A stretch of DNA of 64,000 nucleotides. Source: Bacteroidia bacterium. GTDB taxonomy: Bacteria > Bacteroidota > Bacteroidia > Flavobacteriales > Flavobacteriaceae. Numbering within the stretch: position 1 is the first letter of the stretch; each line of letters starts with the position of its first letter. The stretch is from positions 372,001 through 436,000 of the forward strand of contig JAUICK010000001.1 of assembly GCA_030427865.1 (NCBI GenBank), given 5' to 3'. The notes under the pieces are model-generated. The model worked only from the letters and a program-made list of their open reading frames with translations, did no database searches and was not told the origin of the DNA. Of this stretch, positions 25,663 to 34,758 are shown piece by piece. The translations under genes were made by a program, and so were the position numbers.

Positions 25663-26685
25663 ATGAAAAATAAATTTCCAAAAATTGTTCAGATTTCAAT
25701 TATTTCTGTCTATTTAATTTTCTTAGCGGGTTCTGTGGTTAGAATGACTGGTTCTGGAATGGGGTGTCCAGACTGGCCAAAGTGTTTTGGGTATTATATT
25801 CCGCCAACTTCTGAAGAACAAATTACATGGAAACCCAATACAGAGTTTAAAAAAGGCTTTATAATTATTAAAGATGAAGTTTTATTTGTTGCTGAGAAAA
25901 ACTTGAAAACTGACTCTAAATTTAATGCCAAAAACTGGTCTAAATACACCAAACACGATTACAACAAGTTTAACAAATACCATACTTGGACAGAGTACAT
26001 TAACAGATTGGTTTCTGTTTTAGCAGGGTTTGTTTTTTTATTTCTAATTTATGGTGCTGCTAAATTTTGGAAATCGAATAGAAAAATTCCTTATTTAGCT
26101 TTTACTGCTTTCTTTTTAATGTTGTTTGAAGCTTGGTTAGGAAAAACAGTTGTAGATTCTAACTTAACTCCTACAATTATTACCATACATATGGTGGTTG
26201 GTTTAATAATTATTGCAATATTATTGCAACTTAAATTTATTGTTTCTAATAAAAAAATATATCAATATCATTCTTTATTCAACAAATTATTAATTATTTC
26301 TGTGGTTTTTTCGTTAATACAAATTGCTATGGGAACACAAATAAGACAGTTTATTGATGAGCAAGTAAAACAATTTGGTTTCGAAAACAAAAATTATAGT
26401 TTGATGAATCCTAATTTTAAATTTTACTTTCATAGATCGTTTACTATTGCTATTGTTTTCGTAAACTTAGGGATGTTTTATTTGAATCAAGCAAAACATT
26501 TAGGGTACAAATTGGTAAACTGGATTGTCTTTTTAATTTTTTTAGAGACTATTACAGGGATTTTAATGTATTATGCAGAATTTCCGATAGGAACCCAAGC
26601 TATACATTTATTATCTGGCGCTGTTTTATTTGGTTTACAGTTTTATTTATGGTTACAAAGTAGAAAAACAACGCTACTTAAATAA
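25663..26685 (+). CDS. ctaA: Heme A synthase, COX15/CtaA family
   Basis: This 340-residue protein has about eight membrane helices. The family signature VRMTGSGMGCPDWPKCFGYYIPP lies after helix 1, and paired histidines for the heme sites are visible in YHTWTEYINRLVS, ITIHMVVGL, FYFHRSFTI and AIHLLSGAV. CtaA oxidises the C8 methyl of heme O to make heme A for cytochrome aa3-type oxidases. Length and signature suggest the alpha-proteobacterial/mitochondrial-like type 2. The SCO copper chaperone gene elsewhere in the window serves the same oxidase class. Confidence 0.93.
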   Translation: MKNKFPKIVQISIISVYLIFLAGSVVRMTGSGMGCPDWPKCFGYYIPPTSEEQITWKPNTEFKKGFIIIKDEVLFVAEKNLKTDSKFNAKNWSKYTKHDYNKFNKYHTWTEYINRLVSVLAGFVFLFLIYGAAKFWKSNRKIPYLAFTAFFLMLFEAWLGKTVVDSNLTPTIITIHMVVGLIIIAILLQLKFIVSNKKIYQYHSLFNKLLIISVVFSLIQIAMGTQIRQFIDEQVKQFGFENKNYSLMNPNFKFYFHRSFTIAIVFVNLGMFYLNQAKHLGYKLVNWIVFLIFLETITGILMYYAEFPIGTQAIHLLSGAVLFGLQFYLWLQSRKTTLLK

Positions 26686-26686
26686 G

Positions 26687-28021
26687 TTAATTTTTCTCTA
26701 TAAGTGGTAAAAATTCGCGCCTAAATTTAAAAACCAAAGGCAAACCTCTTGCTAAAATCCAGAGTGTAAAAGCAATCCAGATTGCAGTGAGTTTTAAATC
26801 TAAATAATCAAAAAATAACAAAGTGGGGATAAAAACCAAACCTGTAGAAAGGATTAAGAGATTTCTTAAATACTTCATTTTTCCCATTCCTTTAAACATT
26901 CCATCGAAAATAAATGTGATGGCACTTATGGGTTGTGTTAGTAAGACAATCCAAAAAACAACATTGAATTGTTTTAAAACTTCTGGTTCTTTTGTAAAAA
27001 TTTGTCCTATAAAATTATAAAAAACAAAACCTATTATGGCAATTAGAGTTCCAGTAACAATGCCGTATTTAAATAATTTTTGACTCAATTCAACTAAGGT
27101 TTTATAATCTTTTGCACCCAATAATTTTCCTGATAAAATGTTTCCTGCACTCGAATAACCATCAATCATAAAAGCGCCCAACAGCCAAATATTAATCCCA
27201 ATTGTGTAAGCAGCAATATATGCTGCTCCGTAATCTGTGGCATAGGCTGTTGCAAAATACAAAGCCGTATTTAACGCAATTGTTCTTACAAAAAGGTTTC
27301 CAATCATTCCTAATAAAGTGGGAATTTCTTTATGTAATGGAAACGTAATTTTTAATGAAATGGATGTTTTTTTTAACAACAAAATCACTGCAATTATTGC
27401 CATGGTAATTTGAGCTATAACACTTGCATATGCTGCCCCTTCTATATGCATTGCTGGAAGAACTCCTTCTATTCCGTAGACAAAAATTATATCTAAAACA
27501 ATATTTAATAAAGCTCCAATAATGGCAATAATCATTGGATAATAAGTGTTTTGCAAACCTCTAAAAGTTCCAAAAACAGCAAATACAAACAAAGAAAAAG
27601 GAAAGCCAAAAATTCTAATTTCAAAATAAGTAATACAATATTCTAAGACATCTCCAGAGGCATTGTAAAATTGAAAAATTTGTGCTGCAAACGGATAAGA
27701 CATTGCTAACACCAATAAGCTTCCTAACACAACAATTGCAATGGCCTGAGCAGGTAAAGTTTTAATGTCGTTTAATTTATTGGCTCCTAAATATTGTGAT
27801 ACAATCGAAGAAATTGCACTTCTAATCTGACCAAAAACCCAAATTAACATCGAAATAAATGCACCTACAATACCTACTGCGGCTAAACTTTCGGTGGCAT
27901 TTTCATTAATATTACCAATAATTGCAGTATCAGTAATTGATAATAATGGTTCTGCAATACCAGCAATTAAAGCAGGAATTGCTAGTTTATTAATACTTTT
28001 TAAATTAATATTTGTTGCCAA
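26687..28021 (-). CDS. MATE family multidrug/metabolite exporter
   Basis: A 444-residue protein with 12 predicted helices in two related halves (LAIPALIAGIAEPLLSITDTAIIG at the start of the first, LFVRTIALNTALYFATAYATDYG early in the second). The sequence resembles the DinF-like branch of MATE, which exchanges cations for drugs or metabolites; the substrate is unknown. The only in-frame start that fits the family N terminus is TTG, next to a run of nine T on the coding strand. A -7 element is 17 nt upstream. It converges on the heme A synthase gene with 1 nt between them. Confidence 0.9.
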   Translation of the reverse strand: MATNINLKSINKLAIPALIAGIAEPLLSITDTAIIGNINENATESLAAVGIVGAFISMLIWVFGQIRSAISSIVSQYLGANKLNDIKTLPAQAIAIVVLGSLLVLAMSYPFAAQIFQFYNASGDVLEYCITYFEIRIFGFPFSLFVFAVFGTFRGLQNTYYPMIIAIIGALLNIVLDIIFVYGIEGVLPAMHIEGAAYASVIAQITMAIIAVILLLKKTSISLKITFPLHKEIPTLLGMIGNLFVRTIALNTALYFATAYATDYGAAYIAAYTIGINIWLLGAFMIDGYSSAGNILSGKLLGAKDYKTLVELSQKLFKYGIVTGTLIAIIGFVFYNFIGQIFTKEPEVLKQFNVVFWIVLLTQPISAITFIFDGMFKGMGKMKYLRNLLILSTGLVFIPTLLFFDYLDLKLTAIWIAFTLWILARGLPLVFKFRREFLPLIEKN

Positions 28022-28038
28022 AAAAAAATTTGTTTTTG

Positions 28039-28046
28039 CAAAGGTA
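28039..28046 (-). promoter_or_regulatory. -7 element for the MATE gene
   Basis: Minus-strand TACCTTTG (TAnnTTTG) lies 17 nt upstream of the TTG start. An out-of-frame ATG overlaps it, so that ATG cannot be the start on this transcript. Confidence 0.6.
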
Positions 28047-28090
28047 CATATCTAAAAAATGAGAAAAGAGCCAAATCAGCGAAAAATAAC

Positions 28091-28098
28091 TAACTTTG
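28091..28098 (+). promoter_or_regulatory. -7 element for the universal stress gene
   Basis: TAACTTTG (TAnnTTTG) lies 20 nt upstream of the ATG at 28119 and inside the longer open frame, which settles the start. Confidence 0.6.
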
Positions 28099-28118
28099 CA
28101 CCGACTAAATTCGCTGTA

Positions 28119-28910
28119 ATGAAAAATATCTTAGTACCTATTGGATCTACAGAAACTGCTCAAAACACTTTGCAATATGCTATTGATTTTGCTGCAGAAA
28201 TAAATGCAAATGTTTTTGTTTTTAGGGCTTATAAAGCCAAGTCTAAAGCAGGAACTATGGTAAACATTGATGCTATTATAGAACGTGAAACCAATTTGTA
28301 TTTGCGAACTATGGTAAATGCTGTAGACAGAAAAAATGTTGACGTAAAATTAATTTCTGCTAAAGGAAATGTGGTTGAAAGTGTTGATGCAATTGATAAT
28401 GAAATTGGTATTAGTTTAATTATTGTGGGTGCAAAAAGTAACTCTATTAAAGAAGAAGTGTTTTTAGGAAGCACTGCTGGAAGTCTTGTAAAACAAACTG
28501 ATATTCCTGTTTTAGCTGTTCCTGAAAACTATGTTTACAAACCTATAAGTAATATTTTAATGGCTTTTAAATCTGGTGTAATAAAAAGTAAAACCGCCTT
28601 AAATCCTTTAAAAACTATTGTACAAAAATTTAGTCCTCAAGTAAATTTATTGTTGGTAAAAACTCCAGATTTTACTGAAGAAGATGTAGTGCTTCATAAA
28701 GATTTAACAGAGTTACAATCTTCTTATGCCACTACAGAAAATGCCACTACCTTTCAAGGGGTTTTAGAGCATTTTAAAACACATAACCCAGACATGTTGT
28801 GCGTTTTTAGACGTAAACGAGGTTTCTTTAAAAAGTTATGGGAAAAGAATACTATTTTAAAACAAGAATTTCATACGTCTAAACCTTTGTTGATTTTGAA
28901 AGGGAAATAA
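28119..28910 (+). CDS. Universal stress protein (UspA-like)
   Basis: A 263-residue cytoplasmic protein with a clear N-terminal Usp domain (MKNILVPIGSTETAQNTLQYAIDFAAE). The nucleotide-binding pattern is G-x2-S...GSTAGSLVKQTDIPVLAVP (about residues 110-145). The second half (residues 150-263) resembles a divergent second Usp domain without an obvious ATP motif, an arrangement common in Bacteroidota. Such proteins accumulate on starvation or stress. A small membrane protein gene begins 1 nt after its stop. Confidence 0.88.
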   Translation: MKNILVPIGSTETAQNTLQYAIDFAAEINANVFVFRAYKAKSKAGTMVNIDAIIERETNLYLRTMVNAVDRKNVDVKLISAKGNVVESVDAIDNEIGISLIIVGAKSNSIKEEVFLGSTAGSLVKQTDIPVLAVPENYVYKPISNILMAFKSGVIKSKTALNPLKTIVQKFSPQVNLLLVKTPDFTEEDVVLHKDLTELQSSYATTENATTFQGVLEHFKTHNPDMLCVFRRKRGFFKKLWEKNTILKQEFHTSKPLLILKGK

Positions 28911-28911
28911 A

Positions 28912-29115
28912 ATGAAAAAATTAAGGGCGAACCTAATTTATGTATTAATTCTAATAATTCTTATTCTTTTATATTTTATAATCGATAAATATATTTTTAA
29001 TCCAACAAAAAAAGGAATAAGTATAGTTGACATTAAACACACTGTATACTATTTAATTTTACCTTTATTTAGTTTTATTGTTCTTACAAAAGTGGTTGAA
29101 AGATTTGAAAACTAA
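28912..29115 (+). CDS. Small two-helix membrane protein
   Basis: These 67 residues contain two hydrophobic segments (about 8-25 and 45-61) separated by a short polar loop with KKGISIVDIKH. No family was recognised. The gene starts 1 nt after the universal stress protein stop, so it is probably translated from the same message, and it ends 2 nt before the convergent nuclease gene. The tight packing on both sides supports it being real. Confidence 0.6.
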   Translation: MKKLRANLIYVLILIILILLYFIIDKYIFNPTKKGISIVDIKHTVYYLILPLFSFIVLTKVVERFEN

Positions 29116-29117
29116 AG

Positions 29118-31856
29118 TTAATACTTTAAATCAGCAGGCTCTAAAAAAGGGATTTCTAAATCGTAAATTTCTTTGATGTAATTCTTTATTTCATCAATAA
29201 AACCATCCAGTCTTTCTTGGTTTATTTCTAAATCTGGTTTTCTATAATTAGATGAAAAATTGATTGGTAAAAAACCACTATTTAAGTTTTTAAAAGAATA
29301 AATTCCGGTTTCTAAAGGTTGATTAAAATCGTAATTTTTGCTTTTGGTATATAAATAAGCATACAACAATACCTGAATTGCTTTGTGGTGTTTATCATCT
29401 CGTAAATCATCAAAATTTGGCACTTTTAAATTAGAGCTGCTTACCATTCCTGTTTTGTAATCGATGATTCTTAAAACACCATTCAATTCATCAACTCTAT
29501 CTACTTGACCGTGAATTTTTACAGGAAAATCAATTCCGTTTATCTCGATTTCTGTAGCTAAATTTTCTTCTGTGGCAATGATTTTAAGTTGGTTGTTTTT
29601 ATCACGTAACAACTCCTTTTCTTGATTTAAAAAATTAATCACAAATCGATTGGCAACTTCAAAAATTAGACGATTTCTTCCTGTAGACAAATCTCCGTTT
29701 TTAAACTCGTCTTTAAAATACTTTGTTACCAATTTTTTAGATTGATTTTTCATTGCATCAATGTCATCAACCTTTAAAAATTTACCGATAAATGCAGTAT
29801 ACAATTCATCTAATGTATTATGCACAACAGTTCCTAAAGTATTATACGCAACTGTTTCTTCTACATCATCAAACTCTTTTAACTTTAAAACTTTCTGCTT
29901 GTAAAAAGCAATTGGGTTGTGCAAATAATTGGTTAACGCAGAAGGTGAAATTCCTTTTTCTGCTAATGTTTTCAGGCTTTCTAAAACACGTTGATCTTTC
30001 TTTATTTCTTTTAATGTTATATTTTCTGCAACCACTTTTGGAGAAATAATTTTCTGAACAATATCTGTCCTCATCATTTCTAATTGTGTTACAAATCGGC
30101 TTTTTTCTCCGCTTCCAAAAACATCGTGTTCTGTATTGTAAATGATAAAAACATTTTTGGCTCTTTGTAACAATCTAAAAAAATGATACGAAAAAATTGC
30201 ATCTTTTTCTCTATAAGTAGGCAAACCAAATTCTAATTTTACATCAAAAGGAATGAAAGAGTTTTGTTGTGAATTTGCAGGTAAAACACCTTCATTAGTT
30301 GATACTAAAATGATGTTTTCGAAATCTAAAACACGCGTTTCTAACATTCCCATTAATTGCAAACCTCTTAACGGTTCTCCTTGAAAAGATAAACTTTCTG
30401 AAGAAATTAATTGTCTAAAAAATTGTGCTAATGTTTTTAAATCTGGGAAATATTGATACTCTTTTTGTAATGACTTTAGTTGATTAAAAGCTGTGTAGAA
30501 TCGAAACAAATATTCTTTTTCTAACTCGCTAACAGCTTCTTTTAAAATATTGATGAGTGCTAAAATTCTGTCTAAAAATTCATCTACAGCTACAAAAGGA
30601 GAAAAAATAGAAACTATCGTTTCTTTTAAATCCTTTTTAACTTTTTCTAAAAATGGCTGTAAATATGCAATACTAATAAAGGTTTGATTTTGTTTGGCAA
30701 CTTCATCAGAAAAAATAGCAACATTCGGCAAGAGATTGTAAATTGATTGATGTTTTAAAAAGCGAATGACATCTTTATAATAGAATTCGTTTACAACTGT
30801 TTTTTGTAGCTTTTCTTGAGAAATAAACAACTGAAAAACAGCAAAAATCAAACTTGTTGCGGGCACATCTTTTAAAGGATATCCCATGGTAATATTAATG
30901 GCGTTGATGTTTTTAGGTAATGAATTTAAAGTAATTGGCAGTAAGGTTTCATCAGCTAAAACCAGTGCAGTATTACTAAAATCATTAAATTTTTCTAAAA
31001 TCTCACCTGCATATTTAACTTGAGTGGTGTTTTTAGAAGCTCCAATAACTTCAATCTTTTTAGTTTCATTAAAAGAGCTTCCTAAGGTTTTTAAATCGTT
31101 TTTTTCGTAAAACCTCCATTCAGCTTTGTACTTTCTTATGAATGTACCTGCTTGATGATTGAATTTAAAAAATGTAGCATCTAAATCCCAATAAATATCA
31201 GAATTGCCTGTTTCTAATACTTTTTGAAATAAGAATTCTTCTGCTTTATTTAGAGCATTAAAACCAATAAAAAAGAATTTTTTGTTTGAATTGTTTTCTA
31301 AAAAAGCATCAATTTTTTGGCAAGATTCTCTGTAAATTAAACCTTGATATCCAATCCCTTTTTCTTTTAAAAAGGTATAAAATGGGTTGTAAAAGTTATT
31401 CAGTTTTTCTAAAAAAGAATAATGGTCTTTCATTAATTCTGTTTCTTTAAACGCTCCTTTTACAGACCATTTTTTTAAACGTTGAATATCTCTTAAATAC
31501 ACAAAAATCTCTTTGGTATTGACTAAATGCTGGTCTATTTCATTAAAATCTTGTAAGACTGTAATTGCCCAAGATGTAAATACATCAAAAGTTACAGGGT
31601 CTTTTTCTATACTTTTATAAATGGTATAAAAATGAAACAGTAATTGAATATTATCTGCTTTTTCAATTTTAGAAACCTGATTGATAAACTGCTCTATATT
31701 TACAATCTCTGGTAAAAATCCAACAGAAATTTTGTCTTTAATAGTTTGTTTTACAAACACTTTTGCTCTTTGTGAAGGCAGTATTAAAACCACATCTTCA
31801 AAAGAAGTTGTCGTTTTTAAAATAGCATCTAAAGTTTCTGAAATGAAAGATTGCAT
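29118..31856 (-). CDS. AddB-like PD-(D/E)XK nuclease
   Basis: A 912-residue protein resembling AddB/RexB subunits. The first 600 residues are an inactivated superfamily-1 helicase-like region (VVLILPSQRAKVFVKQ; ENIILVSTNEGVLPANSQQ; RAKNVFIIYNTEHD). The C-terminal 280 residues hold the RecB-type nuclease: LGTVVHNTLDELY (His), VDRVDELNGVLRIIDYKTG (Asp and DxK). With an AddA partner it would resect double-strand breaks for recombination; no addA is in the window. Cys residues of an AddB iron-sulfur cluster are not evident. The start is set at ATG one codon inside a TTG-initiated frame. Confidence 0.87.
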   Translation of the reverse strand: MQSFISETLDAILKTTTSFEDVVLILPSQRAKVFVKQTIKDKISVGFLPEIVNIEQFINQVSKIEKADNIQLLFHFYTIYKSIEKDPVTFDVFTSWAITVLQDFNEIDQHLVNTKEIFVYLRDIQRLKKWSVKGAFKETELMKDHYSFLEKLNNFYNPFYTFLKEKGIGYQGLIYRESCQKIDAFLENNSNKKFFFIGFNALNKAEEFLFQKVLETGNSDIYWDLDATFFKFNHQAGTFIRKYKAEWRFYEKNDLKTLGSSFNETKKIEVIGASKNTTQVKYAGEILEKFNDFSNTALVLADETLLPITLNSLPKNINAINITMGYPLKDVPATSLIFAVFQLFISQEKLQKTVVNEFYYKDVIRFLKHQSIYNLLPNVAIFSDEVAKQNQTFISIAYLQPFLEKVKKDLKETIVSIFSPFVAVDEFLDRILALINILKEAVSELEKEYLFRFYTAFNQLKSLQKEYQYFPDLKTLAQFFRQLISSESLSFQGEPLRGLQLMGMLETRVLDFENIILVSTNEGVLPANSQQNSFIPFDVKLEFGLPTYREKDAIFSYHFFRLLQRAKNVFIIYNTEHDVFGSGEKSRFVTQLEMMRTDIVQKIISPKVVAENITLKEIKKDQRVLESLKTLAEKGISPSALTNYLHNPIAFYKQKVLKLKEFDDVEETVAYNTLGTVVHNTLDELYTAFIGKFLKVDDIDAMKNQSKKLVTKYFKDEFKNGDLSTGRNRLIFEVANRFVINFLNQEKELLRDKNNQLKIIATEENLATEIEINGIDFPVKIHGQVDRVDELNGVLRIIDYKTGMVSSSNLKVPNFDDLRDDKHHKAIQVLLYAYLYTKSKNYDFNQPLETGIYSFKNLNSGFLPINFSSNYRKPDLEINQERLDGFIDEIKNYIKEIYDLEIPFLEPADLKY

Positions 31857-31935
31857 CAATTTTTTTGAATCAGTTGGAATTTCTAAATTACAAAAACTTA
31901 CTTTTATATATCTTTAATCTATAAATTATTTTTTG

Positions 31936-32715
31936 ATGCAAAACGAATTAAACGTAATTGGGATTCAAGCTGATTTAGCTTGGGAAGATTCAGAAAAAAA
32001 TATCGCTTTTTTTGAGCACCAAATCAACTTGCTTAAAAAGGTTGATTTAGTAGTTTTACCTGAAATGTTTACCACTGGTTTTACAATGCATCCTGAAAAA
32101 GTTGCTGAAAAAATGAATGGAAAATCCGTTTCTTGGATGAAAAAAATGGCGCAAAAACATAGTTTTGCCATTTGTGGAAGTCTTGTAATTACTGAAAACA
32201 ATAATTACTATAATCGATTGGTTTTTGTGCATCCTTCAGGAAAAATTGAAACTTATGACAAAAGACATTCGTTTACTTTGGCTGGAGAAGATAAAGTCTA
32301 TACTTCTGGAACTCATAAATTGATAGTAGCATATAAAGGATGGAAAATTTGTCCGTTAATTTGCTATGATTTGCGTTTTCCTGTTTGGGCAAGAAACACA
32401 GAAAATTACGATTTATTAATCTATATGGCTAATTGGCCAGTAACAAGAATAAAAGCTTGGGACACACTTTTAAAAGCGCGTGCTATAGAAAATATGAGTT
32501 ATGTTGTTGGGGTAAATAGAACAGGTAAAGATGCCAACAATTACGAATATTCTGGCAATTCTTTAGTGGTTAATTATTTGGGTGAAGCACTTTCTTCTTT
32601 AGAAAAAAATGAGGTGGGAATTGTAAAAACTCCTCTTAAGATGTCGCATCAAAATGAGATTCGTAAGAAATTAGGTTTTTTAAATGATATGGATTCTTTT
32701 AAAATTTTGGATTGA
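31936..32715 (+). CDS. Omega-amidase, nitrilase (CN-hydrolase) family
   Basis: A 259-residue carbon-nitrogen hydrolase. The catalytic triad is complete: E43 in LPEMFTTGF, K109 in YDKRHSF and C143 in ICYDLRFP. Sequence and length resemble YafV/Nit2-type omega-amidases, which hydrolyse alpha-ketoglutaramate and alpha-ketosuccinamate left by glutamine transaminases. The ATG one codon after the frame's first TTG is the likely start. It is divergent from the AddB-like gene, with about 80 nt between them, and is followed by an R1-type inverted repeat. Confidence 0.88.
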   Translation: MQNELNVIGIQADLAWEDSEKNIAFFEHQINLLKKVDLVVLPEMFTTGFTMHPEKVAEKMNGKSVSWMKKMAQKHSFAICGSLVITENNNYYNRLVFVHPSGKIETYDKRHSFTLAGEDKVYTSGTHKLIVAYKGWKICPLICYDLRFPVWARNTENYDLLIYMANWPVTRIKAWDTLLKARAIENMSYVVGVNRTGKDANNYEYSGNSLVVNYLGEALSSLEKNEVGIVKTPLKMSHQNEIRKKLGFLNDMDSFKILD

Positions 32716-32734
32716 CATTTTGTAATTTTAAAAA

Positions 32735-32863
32735 GACAGTCTAAAAAGTTTATTTAACTACCATTTTTAGCAAATTTAAAACAGATATAAAACATTGATT
32801 TTTAATGAATTATACCTATCAAATACAATCGAAATGTAAAGTTCTACTACTTTTTAGACAGCC
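32735..32863. repeat. Divergent R1 inverted repeat
   Basis: GACAGTCTAAAAAGT (32735-32749) and ACTTTTTAGACAGCC (32849-32863) are inverted arms matching those of the R1 element at 14911-15034. ATCGAAATGTAAAGTT near the right arm matches its TCGAAATGAC inner arm. The centre is AT-rich and not conserved. It lies between two convergent genes. Together with the next repeat it fills the 324-nt spacer before the desaturase gene. Confidence 0.7.
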
Positions 32864-32930
32864 TTCTTAACTATTTTTACCTTATTGTTTTATAGAAAAC
32901 ATGATGTTATTTAGTTTTCTAAATATTGGC

Positions 32931-33038
32931 AAATGAGCTTAGCCCAGATTGAAGCATTTGTTTGAGCTCTTTTTGAGAACCTGAACTAAATTCAGGTCGA
33001 GAAAAATCGAGTGCGAAAAGCTGGAAACAGCTTCTAAT
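32931..33038. repeat. Dispersed repeat R3, copy 1
   Basis: Starts AAATGAGCTTAGCCCAGATT and ends GCTGGAAACAGCTTCTAAT. The same two ends occur at 44507-44594 (AAATGAGTTTAGCCCTGATT ... GCAGGAAATAGCTTCTAAT) with an unrelated middle. It reaches the stop codon of the desaturase gene. An internal hairpin (CCTGAA...TTCAGG) is present. Confidence 0.65.
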
Positions 33039-33039
33039 A

Positions 33040-34023
33040 CTAACTTGGCTGTAACATCCATTTAAACTTAAAGTCTGTATCTGGAACCACAATTCTTTCT
33101 GTAATTCTATACATTCTTTCAGGTAACTTCATTAAAAAATCACGTGCTTTTTCTGCTTCTGGAGTTAAGTTAGTAATCTTATCTATTTCCCAAGCTGTAT
33201 TTAACTTCTTTAGGATGTCTACATAATCGAAACCTGTGTAAACACCTAATCTTTGTGCTACTACAGAAAAATCGTCAAACAAAGTTCCTTTGTCATTAAA
33301 CGATTCTCTTAAATGCATTGCAGGCATTACAATTTTGTGTTTCATCATGTGTTGAAAAGCTAACATCATTTCGCTTGCATCGATCTTAAAAATTTCTCTT
33401 ACAAAATCTGTATAGGCTTTATGATGACGCATTTCATCTCCTGCAATAATTTTAGACATTTTTGCTAAAGCTTTGTGGCCTTTTTTACGGGCAATTTTGG
33501 CAACATTATTATGTGAAATATAGGTAGCTAATTCTTGAAAACTAGTGTAAACAAAGTTTTTATAAGGGTCTGTTGATGTTCCAATATCAAACCCGTCTGC
33601 GATTAAATGTTGGGTAGAAATTTCTACTTCACGCATGTTTACACGCCCAGATAAATACAAGTATTTGTTTAATACATCTCCATGTCTGTTTTCTTCAGCT
33701 GTCCAAGTTCTTACCCATTTTGCCCAACTGTTGTCTGGATCTTGAGAAACACCATCTAAGTCTAATAACCAAGATTCGTAAGTTGGTAAGGCTTCTTCTG
33801 TAATTGTGTCTCCTACTAAAACAATCCAAAAATCGTCGTGTAAATCTTTTGATAATTCTCTAATTTCTTCTACTTCTGAGATAAAAGAATCTTTCTGAGA
33901 ATTGGGTAAAAAATCTGTAGGTTGCCAAACTTTTTCTGGTGTTATTAAATATTTATCTACGAAGCTTTGCATGTTTTTTTCTAAAGTTTGCATTACTTCA
34001 ATTCTGATATTTTTTATAGACAT
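33040..34023 (-). CDS. Acyl-ACP desaturase (ferritin-like, soluble)
   Basis: A 327-residue soluble diiron desaturase of the plant stearoyl-ACP type. Ligand motifs are TAEENRHGDVL (E111, H114) and DEMRHHKAY (E197, H200), with ITEEALPTYE and SFQELATYISH supplying the remaining carboxylates. It introduces a cis double bond into acyl-ACP before transfer to glycerol phosphate, raising membrane fluidity. PlsC, which uses acyl-ACP or acyl-CoA, is encoded 4 nt upstream on the same strand, so both likely form a lipid operon. A dispersed repeat lies directly after its stop. Confidence 0.92.
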   Translation of the reverse strand: MSIKNIRIEVMQTLEKNMQSFVDKYLITPEKVWQPTDFLPNSQKDSFISEVEEIRELSKDLHDDFWIVLVGDTITEEALPTYESWLLDLDGVSQDPDNSWAKWVRTWTAEENRHGDVLNKYLYLSGRVNMREVEISTQHLIADGFDIGTSTDPYKNFVYTSFQELATYISHNNVAKIARKKGHKALAKMSKIIAGDEMRHHKAYTDFVREIFKIDASEMMLAFQHMMKHKIVMPAMHLRESFNDKGTLFDDFSVVAQRLGVYTGFDYVDILKKLNTAWEIDKITNLTPEAEKARDFLMKLPERMYRITERIVVPDTDFKFKWMLQPS

Positions 34024-34027
34024 TGAG

Positions 34028-34756
34028 TTATTTTATATGTTCTTTTATGACTTTTTCGGTCTTTTCTAACAGTTCATCAAATGGTAATGAATCTATTTTT
34101 ATAGGTTTGTGGGTAGTAATTGTCATAGGGCTTCCTATACCTAATGGAAATTTTCCGTACTTAAAGACTTTCCAAGAATTGTTAATGGTTAAAGGTACAA
34201 CATATCCGTCTTTATTAAACTTTGTGATTACTTTTAATCCGTTTGAAGAAAAACGCTTGGGTTCTCCATTTCTACTTCTTGTTCCTTCAGGAAAAATAAT
34301 GGCTCCCCATTTGTTTTTATTTATTCTTTTTGAAAACTCTACTAATGCACTTATTGCTTGTTTGGGGTCTTTTCTGTTGATGAGTGCTGCCCCACCATTT
34401 CTAAGATTAAAAGATACACTTGGTATGCCTTTTCCTAATTCTATTTTTGCTACAAATTTTGGTTTATGTTTTCTAAAAAACCATCCAATAGGTGGGATAT
34501 CAAACGTAGATTGATGATTAGAAACAAATATTAAAGAGGTGTTTTCTGGTAATTTATGTTTGTTAATTAATTTAACAGGAACTCCAATAATTAACATCGA
34601 TTTTACTAAGAAAAAATTTAGTATATCAATTACTTTATGATGAGCTTCTCTGCCAAAGACATTTAAACTAATCCATTGTAATGGATGAAAAATGACTAAG
34701 AATAAAAAAAACACCAATGCAAAGATTGGTGATACTATGTAGCTTATAATTTTCAT
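34028..34756 (-). CDS. plsC: 1-acyl-glycerol-3-phosphate acyltransferase
   Basis: A 242-residue membrane-bound LPLAT acyltransferase. One N-terminal helix (residues 5-25) is followed by the catalytic NHQSTFD (HX4D: H81, D86) and FPEGTRSRNGE (about 157-167). It acylates the sn-2 position of lysophosphatidic acid to make phosphatidic acid. It starts 2 nt after the upstream membrane protein gene and ends 4 nt before the desaturase gene, so the three are almost certainly co-transcribed. Confidence 0.92.
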   Translation of the reverse strand: MKIISYIVSPIFALVFFLFLVIFHPLQWISLNVFGREAHHKVIDILNFFLVKSMLIIGVPVKLINKHKLPENTSLIFVSNHQSTFDIPPIGWFFRKHKPKFVAKIELGKGIPSVSFNLRNGGAALINRKDPKQAISALVEFSKRINKNKWGAIIFPEGTRSRNGEPKRFSSNGLKVITKFNKDGYVVPLTINNSWKVFKYGKFPLGIGSPMTITTHKPIKIDSLPFDELLEKTEKVIKEHIK

Positions 34757-34758
34757 TT

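Noticed and set aside
34023..34514. A 163-codon plus-strand frame antisense to plsC
   Set aside because: It is the mirror of a well-supported acyltransferase gene with full catalytic motifs; AT-rich genomes often show long antisense frames.
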